DNA of 19,516 bases from an uncultured Mollicutes bacterium (lineage in GTDB: Bacteria > Bacillota_I > Bacilli_A > RFN20 > CAG-826), in NCBI GenBank assembly GCA_900540395.1, contig UQFQ01000024.1, positions 1 to 19,516 of the forward strand, read 5' to 3'. The translations under genes were made by a program, and so were the position numbers. Position 1 is the stretch's first letter, and each line of letters starts with the position of its first letter. Under the pieces are notes generated by a model. That model was not told where the DNA came from. It searched no databases and saw nothing but the letters and a program-made list of their open reading frames with translations. Below, piece by piece: positions 16,364 through 19,516 of the stretch.

Positions 16364-17767
16364 TTATATTCCTTTAACGTATTCATCAAGTCTTTTGATA
16401 TCTTCATGAGCCATCTTTGGATTGTTCATTTCACTAAATATTCTAAAGACTGGCTCTGTTCCACTTAATCTAATAAGTATCCATTGATTATCTTCAAAGT
16501 AATATTTAAAATTACGATTGTAATGTTCTTTTCTTTTAAGTGGTAAGACAAATGGAGGAGTATTTTCTTTCAAATATTCGATAATTTTTTCTTCATTTTC
16601 TTTTTTGTAAGAGATGAAATCTTCAATAACAAATTGCTTGTAACCACTCATTTTTTTAACTTCTAAAATAATTTCACTAACTGGCTTATTAATTTCACTG
16701 ACCATCATAAGAAACATCATGATTGCAAAGACACTATCTTTCCCATGAATGTAGCCTCTTATTGTTAATCCTCCACTACTTTCTCCGCCAATTAGACAAT
16801 CATATTTCGTCATAGTATGTGTGATATTTTTAAATCCAACATCAACTTCATGACATTTAAAACCAAGATAGTTTGCGATTCCATCAATCAAATTACTAGT
16901 TGCACAGTTTTTAACAATATCGCCTGTTTCATGATGATATTTCACTAAGAAATAATAAATTGCAGCTAATATTTCATTACTCGAAATATAATTTCCTTTT
17001 TCATCAACTATTCCAAGTCGATCTCCGTCACTATCTGTAGCAAAGCCTAAATCTAAATGTTTTTCTTTTACTAAATTTTTAAGATCATCTAAATTTGCTT
17101 CAATTGGGTTAGGCATCTTGCCATTAAAAAGAGGATCTCTTTCTCCGTTTAAAACATAGACATCATTTAGTCCAAACTTTTTAAATAAGTCTTTTAATGC
17201 AATATAAGCAACACCATTTAAGTTATCAAATCCAATTTTTAAAGAGGAATTGATGTTTTTAACAAATCTTAAGATGTTTTCGTTATATGGAGTAATGCCA
17301 TCTATTTCTTCTATTAACTTTTGTTTAATTCCATCAGAATAGTCAAGTTTTGCATAGTTATTAACTGAATTTAATTCTTTTTCAACAGTATTTGTGAAAT
17401 TGACATCCGCATCATATCCACCTTTTTCAAAAACTTTAACACCATTAAACAAAGAAGGATTATGACTTGCTGTAATCATTACACCAATATCTAATTCATA
17501 TTTCTCGACTAAATACATAACAGTTGGTGTTGGTGAAGATGAATTCAATATTTTTACTTTGAAATTATTAGCAGCAAAAACTTCACTCATCCGTTTAGCA
17601 GTTTCAGGAGATAAAAACCTATGATCATATCCTATAACTACTTCTTTTTTAAAATTATTCTTAAGACATATGTTACATAAACTTTGAGCTATTTTGCATA
17701 CAGTATCTTTTGTAAAATCATCGCCTATTATTCCGCGAAATCCACCTGTTCCAAATTTAATATCCAT
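16364..17767 (-). CDS. Phosphoglucomutase/phosphomannomutase-family enzyme
   Basis: This cytoplasmic alpha-D-phosphohexomutase converts hexose-1-P to hexose-6-P. The 467 residues have all four signatures: TASHNP with phosphoserine Ser101, the metal loop TDSDGDR (Asp245, Asp247, Asp249), the sugar-binding loop GGESSGG at 327-333, and the phosphate-binding RLSGTEP near the C-terminus. The sugar loop is of the phosphoglucomutase kind rather than the GEQSGH of GlmM, so glucose-1-P is the likely substrate, although GlcNAc-1-P cannot be excluded. It is the first gene of a two-gene operon with the GH94 phosphorylase, which would supply its substrate. An AGAGGA site lies about 10 bases before the ATG. 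Confidence 0.88.
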   Translation of the reverse strand: MDIKFGTGGFRGIIGDDFTKDTVCKIAQSLCNICLKNNFKKEVVIGYDHRFLSPETAKRMSEVFAANNFKVKILNSSSPTPTVMYLVEKYELDIGVMITASHNPSLFNGVKVFEKGGYDADVNFTNTVEKELNSVNNYAKLDYSDGIKQKLIEEIDGITPYNENILRFVKNINSSLKIGFDNLNGVAYIALKDLFKKFGLNDVYVLNGERDPLFNGKMPNPIEANLDDLKNLVKEKHLDLGFATDSDGDRLGIVDEKGNYISSNEILAAIYYFLVKYHHETGDIVKNCATSNLIDGIANYLGFKCHEVDVGFKNITHTMTKYDCLIGGESSGGLTIRGYIHGKDSVFAIMMFLMMVSEINKPVSEIILEVKKMSGYKQFVIEDFISYKKENEEKIIEYLKENTPPFVLPLKRKEHYNRNFKYYFEDNQWILIRLSGTEPVFRIFSEMNNPKMAHEDIKRLDEYVKGI

Positions 17768-17789
17768 ATTTAAATATTCCTCTAATAGG

Positions 17790-17795
17790 ATTATA
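17790..17795 (-). promoter_or_regulatory. Extended -10 promoter of the phosphomutase-GH94 operon
   Basis: On the minus strand TGTTATAAT gives a perfect -10 box with the extended TGn element, about 23 bases before the phosphomutase ATG. The best -35, TTCATA, is 18 bases upstream and is a partial match. No cre-like site is seen in this 93-base intergenic stretch, unlike the main operon. Confidence 0.6.
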
Positions 17796-17860
17796 ACATA
17801 ATTATGGTTAGAGTATGAACATTTTTTTAGAAAGTGAAATAATATAGATAGCTCTAGAAA

Positions 17861-18628
17861 TTATTCATATTTTTTGTTAATAAAATTGCAAACAGTTGCT
17901 AAATCGTTCATCATTTTAATCCTATTAATTCCCATCAGGTCAAGTCGTTTTAATATCTCATCTCTCAAGATTTTGTTAATCTCAAAAATAATACATTCAT
18001 TAGTAATAGAATTTAAATCTTCAAAATATTTTAATTTTGTATCTATGATAAACAATCCTTCTTGGGACATAATTCTACTATTCGTATAATTCGGTTCAAA
18101 AAGATAAATCCCATCTTTGCTTTTCTCACTCAAAGAATCAAAGCATTGTTTAATAATCCCTTTGAAATCATCCATTTCATAAAGTGTCAAAACATCACCT
18201 ATAGCAGAATAAGGATTTAATGATATTGGCTTTAGCTCTCTCTTACTAAGCATAACTAGTTTATAGTTATCATTTTCTGGAAAAGAAATCTGATTAACAG
18301 CAAAAAATAAAGCGACAAATGGATTGATTGTAAAATCCAATAATCTAGTAGCTAAACCATAATGTTGTGCAAGTGCATAAAAGTCAGATGCGCTCTTAAT
18401 ATAAGAAAGGGCAAATGCGTATTTTTTAAAATCTTCCAAGATATCAAACTCATGCTTAAGTAATCCCTTTCTAATAATTAGAGGTTTTAATTGTTCATCT
18501 TTAGATGTTCCACGGAAGATGTAATCATTTTTATTAAGGCTTAATAGAAAATTAAAAAAGTCATCTAAACTCTCAAATGTAAATAACTTATTACCCTTAA
18601 TATTGCTAGTACCTCTAATAATATTCAT
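17861..18628 (-). CDS. FRG-domain protein
   Basis: The 255-residue protein carries an FRG domain, named for its FRG motif. Seen here: YIFRGTS at 36-42, LKPLIIRKG at 48-55, then AQHYGLATRLLDFTINPFVALFFAV at about 87-111, the most conserved block of the family. No signal peptide or membrane segment is present, so it is cytoplasmic. The biochemical function of FRG domains is not established; they are frequent near mobile and defence genes. The start has an excellent GGGAGG site 6 bases upstream. It follows a damaged ORF on the same strand by 79 bases and precedes the metabolic operon, with no strong terminator seen after it. Its distance from sugar genes suggests a separate, accessory origin. 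Confidence 0.85.
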   Translation of the reverse strand: MNIIRGTSNIKGNKLFTFESLDDFFNFLLSLNKNDYIFRGTSKDEQLKPLIIRKGLLKHEFDILEDFKKYAFALSYIKSASDFYALAQHYGLATRLLDFTINPFVALFFAVNQISFPENDNYKLVMLSKRELKPISLNPYSAIGDVLTLYEMDDFKGIIKQCFDSLSEKSKDGIYLFEPNYTNSRIMSQEGLFIIDTKLKYFEDLNSITNECIIFEINKILRDEILKRLDLMGINRIKMMNDLATVCNFINKKYE

Positions 18629-18707
18629 ATTTCCTCCCTAAAGATTTTATATAGTAGAATTTAAAATATTTTCTTAATAATTTTGCTCCAATCATTTATT
18701 GTTTTTA

Positions 18708-19280
18708 TCATTTGTTGTTCAAATCCATGAGTTTTTTCGATACCAAAAAATCAAATAAATCTATATCTAAACTATATTGTTTATCGTCCTTTGAATCGTT
18801 AGTTTTCTGTTCATAAGTAATGTCAACTGTTTCTAAGCATTTCGGATATTTTGATAGCGATTTTACTCTAGAGTCGTTAAATAACATAGATATATTTATA
18901 CCTAAATCGCATACTATGAGCAAAAAATTTCTAATCACAAAGTTGTTGGAAAAATATTCATTATTGGATGAATCTAAGTTCTGAACAACCTCAAAAACTT
19001 TTCCAATATCTCTGACTCCTAATCCCGATACATCAAAAAAATTCATAATACATTTAAAAAAATTATCTTCATTTTTATCAATTGACTTCATTAAATAGAG
19101 GTGCAAACTTTTAAAATCAAGTCCGTCAATAATTTTATTTATTATATGCATTTTTTCTACTTTAATAAGTTCATTTCTAAGCCTTTCTTTAAAAATATCG
19201 CTTCCACTACCATTTTTATAATAGCAGAACAAGAGCAAATACAAAAATAATAAATAACCAATATATCCACTAGAAAGCAA
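18708..19280 (-). pseudogene. Probable 5'-truncated ORF, possibly the C-terminal part of a KAP-type P-loop NTPase
   Basis: This 190-codon ORF has only a TTG start (19280) without a ribosome site, and the open frame continues upstream without an ATG to a TAA at 19368-19370. It therefore looks like the tail of a longer protein. Its N-terminal part is hydrophobic (GYIGYLLFLYLLLFCYY), followed by charged helical sequence and GVRDIGKVFEVVQNL. That segment recalls the L-RDI-E motif in the C-terminal part of KAP-family NTPases. No Walker motifs remain. The identification is weak and rests on one motif. Just upstream on the opposite strand is a damaged AbiEii gene, so both reading frames seem broken near 19270-19367, as expected at a deletion or recombination junction. 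Confidence 0.4.
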
Positions 19281-19341
19281 TTCTTGATGCGAATATTCTA
19301 GACTGCTAAGTTCAACAAAAAAGTTATAATTTTCATCATTT

Positions 19342-19516
19342 ATGGGTGATACATGTTTAAGACTTTTTTATGGTCTTGATAGATTTAGCGAAGACTTAGA
19401 TTTTACTTTTATAAAACCAAATGATAATTTTGATTTCTCGTCATACTTTAATATTATAAAGAGTGAGTTCACTTCTCTAGGCATAGAAGTAAATATTGTA
19501 CAAAAGAAAAAAACTA
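19342..19516 (+). pseudogene. AbiEii-type nucleotidyltransferase (toxin) remnant, runs off the window
   Basis: From ATG 19342 the frame is open to the window end (58 codons). It begins at what is normally an internal part of the AbiEii/AbiGii nucleotidyltransferase domain: GDTCLRLFYGLDRFSEDLDF, then a stretch ending in LGIEVNIVQKKK. The family usually has about 40 or more residues before this and reads GGT-LR, while here the second Gly is Asp. In the same frame upstream, a faintly similar stretch (EYSRLLSST, then FSSF) is interrupted by TGA at 19285-19287 and TAA at 19327-19329. There is no ribosome site before 19342. I therefore read it as a decayed gene. AbiEii is the toxin of a type IV toxin-antitoxin and phage-abortive system; no antitoxin gene is in view. 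Confidence 0.65.

Noticed and set aside
16364..17767. GlmM (phosphoglucosamine mutase) as the identity of the phosphomutase
   Set aside because: The sugar-binding loop is GGESSGG rather than GEQSGH, and the partner is a glycoside phosphorylase, which fits a phosphoglucomutase-like role better.

Overview
The window comes from an AT-rich bacterium that uses the standard code: TGA is a real stop (for example at 1424-1426 and 8658-8660) and Trp is TGG. Three lipoproteins with a lipobox and Cys, a near-perfect CcpA-type cre site, Shine-Dalgarno sites such as AGGAGG, and MsmK/CUT1-type ABC transport all suggest Bacillota, probably a Bacilli-like host- or gut-associated lineage. The lineage is inferred from these traits, not from a marker gene.

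Layout. At 1-161 (+) is the 3' end of a yaaA (peroxide stress) gene with its own terminator. From 12062 down to 297 (-) runs one tightly packed operon of eight genes: a GH16 lipoprotein with a CenC-type binding module, two CUT1 permeases, a 1043-residue surface lipoprotein with two GLUG-like modules, a ROK repressor, a MalK/MsmK-type ATPase with an unusual C-terminal extension, a SIS-domain sugar-phosphate deaminase/isomerase, and NagA. The matching solute-binding lipoprotein is divergent on the + strand (12279-13676). The 216-bp divergent region holds a promoter for each side, a cre site inside the operon promoter and AT-rich dyads. A second operon (-) encodes a phosphoglucomutase-family enzyme followed by a GH94-type glycoside phosphorylase. 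It converges on the binding-protein gene, and two back-to-back terminators separate them.

How the genes fit together. GH16 and the large lipoprotein would act at the cell surface. The binding protein, MalF/MalG-type permeases and ATPase would import oligosaccharides. The GH94 enzyme would split them with phosphate, the phosphomutase would turn sugar-1-P into sugar-6-P, and NagA plus the SIS enzyme would take GlcNAc-6-P (or GalNAc-6-P) to a fructose-6-P-type product. The ROK protein and CcpA would control expression. The real substrate cannot be read from the sequence. An N-acetylhexosamine-containing host or microbial glycan is the reading that uses all the genes, but a beta-glucan used by GH16 and GH94, with NagA/SIS serving another purpose, is possible.

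From about 17860 to the right end the content changes to accessory, defence-like genes: an FRG-domain protein, a probably 5'-truncated ORF that may be the C-terminal part of a KAP-type NTPase, and, running off the end on the + strand, a damaged AbiEii-type nucleotidyltransferase. No tRNA, rRNA, insertion sequence or CRISPR array was seen. No gene-free stretch exceeds about 220 bases.
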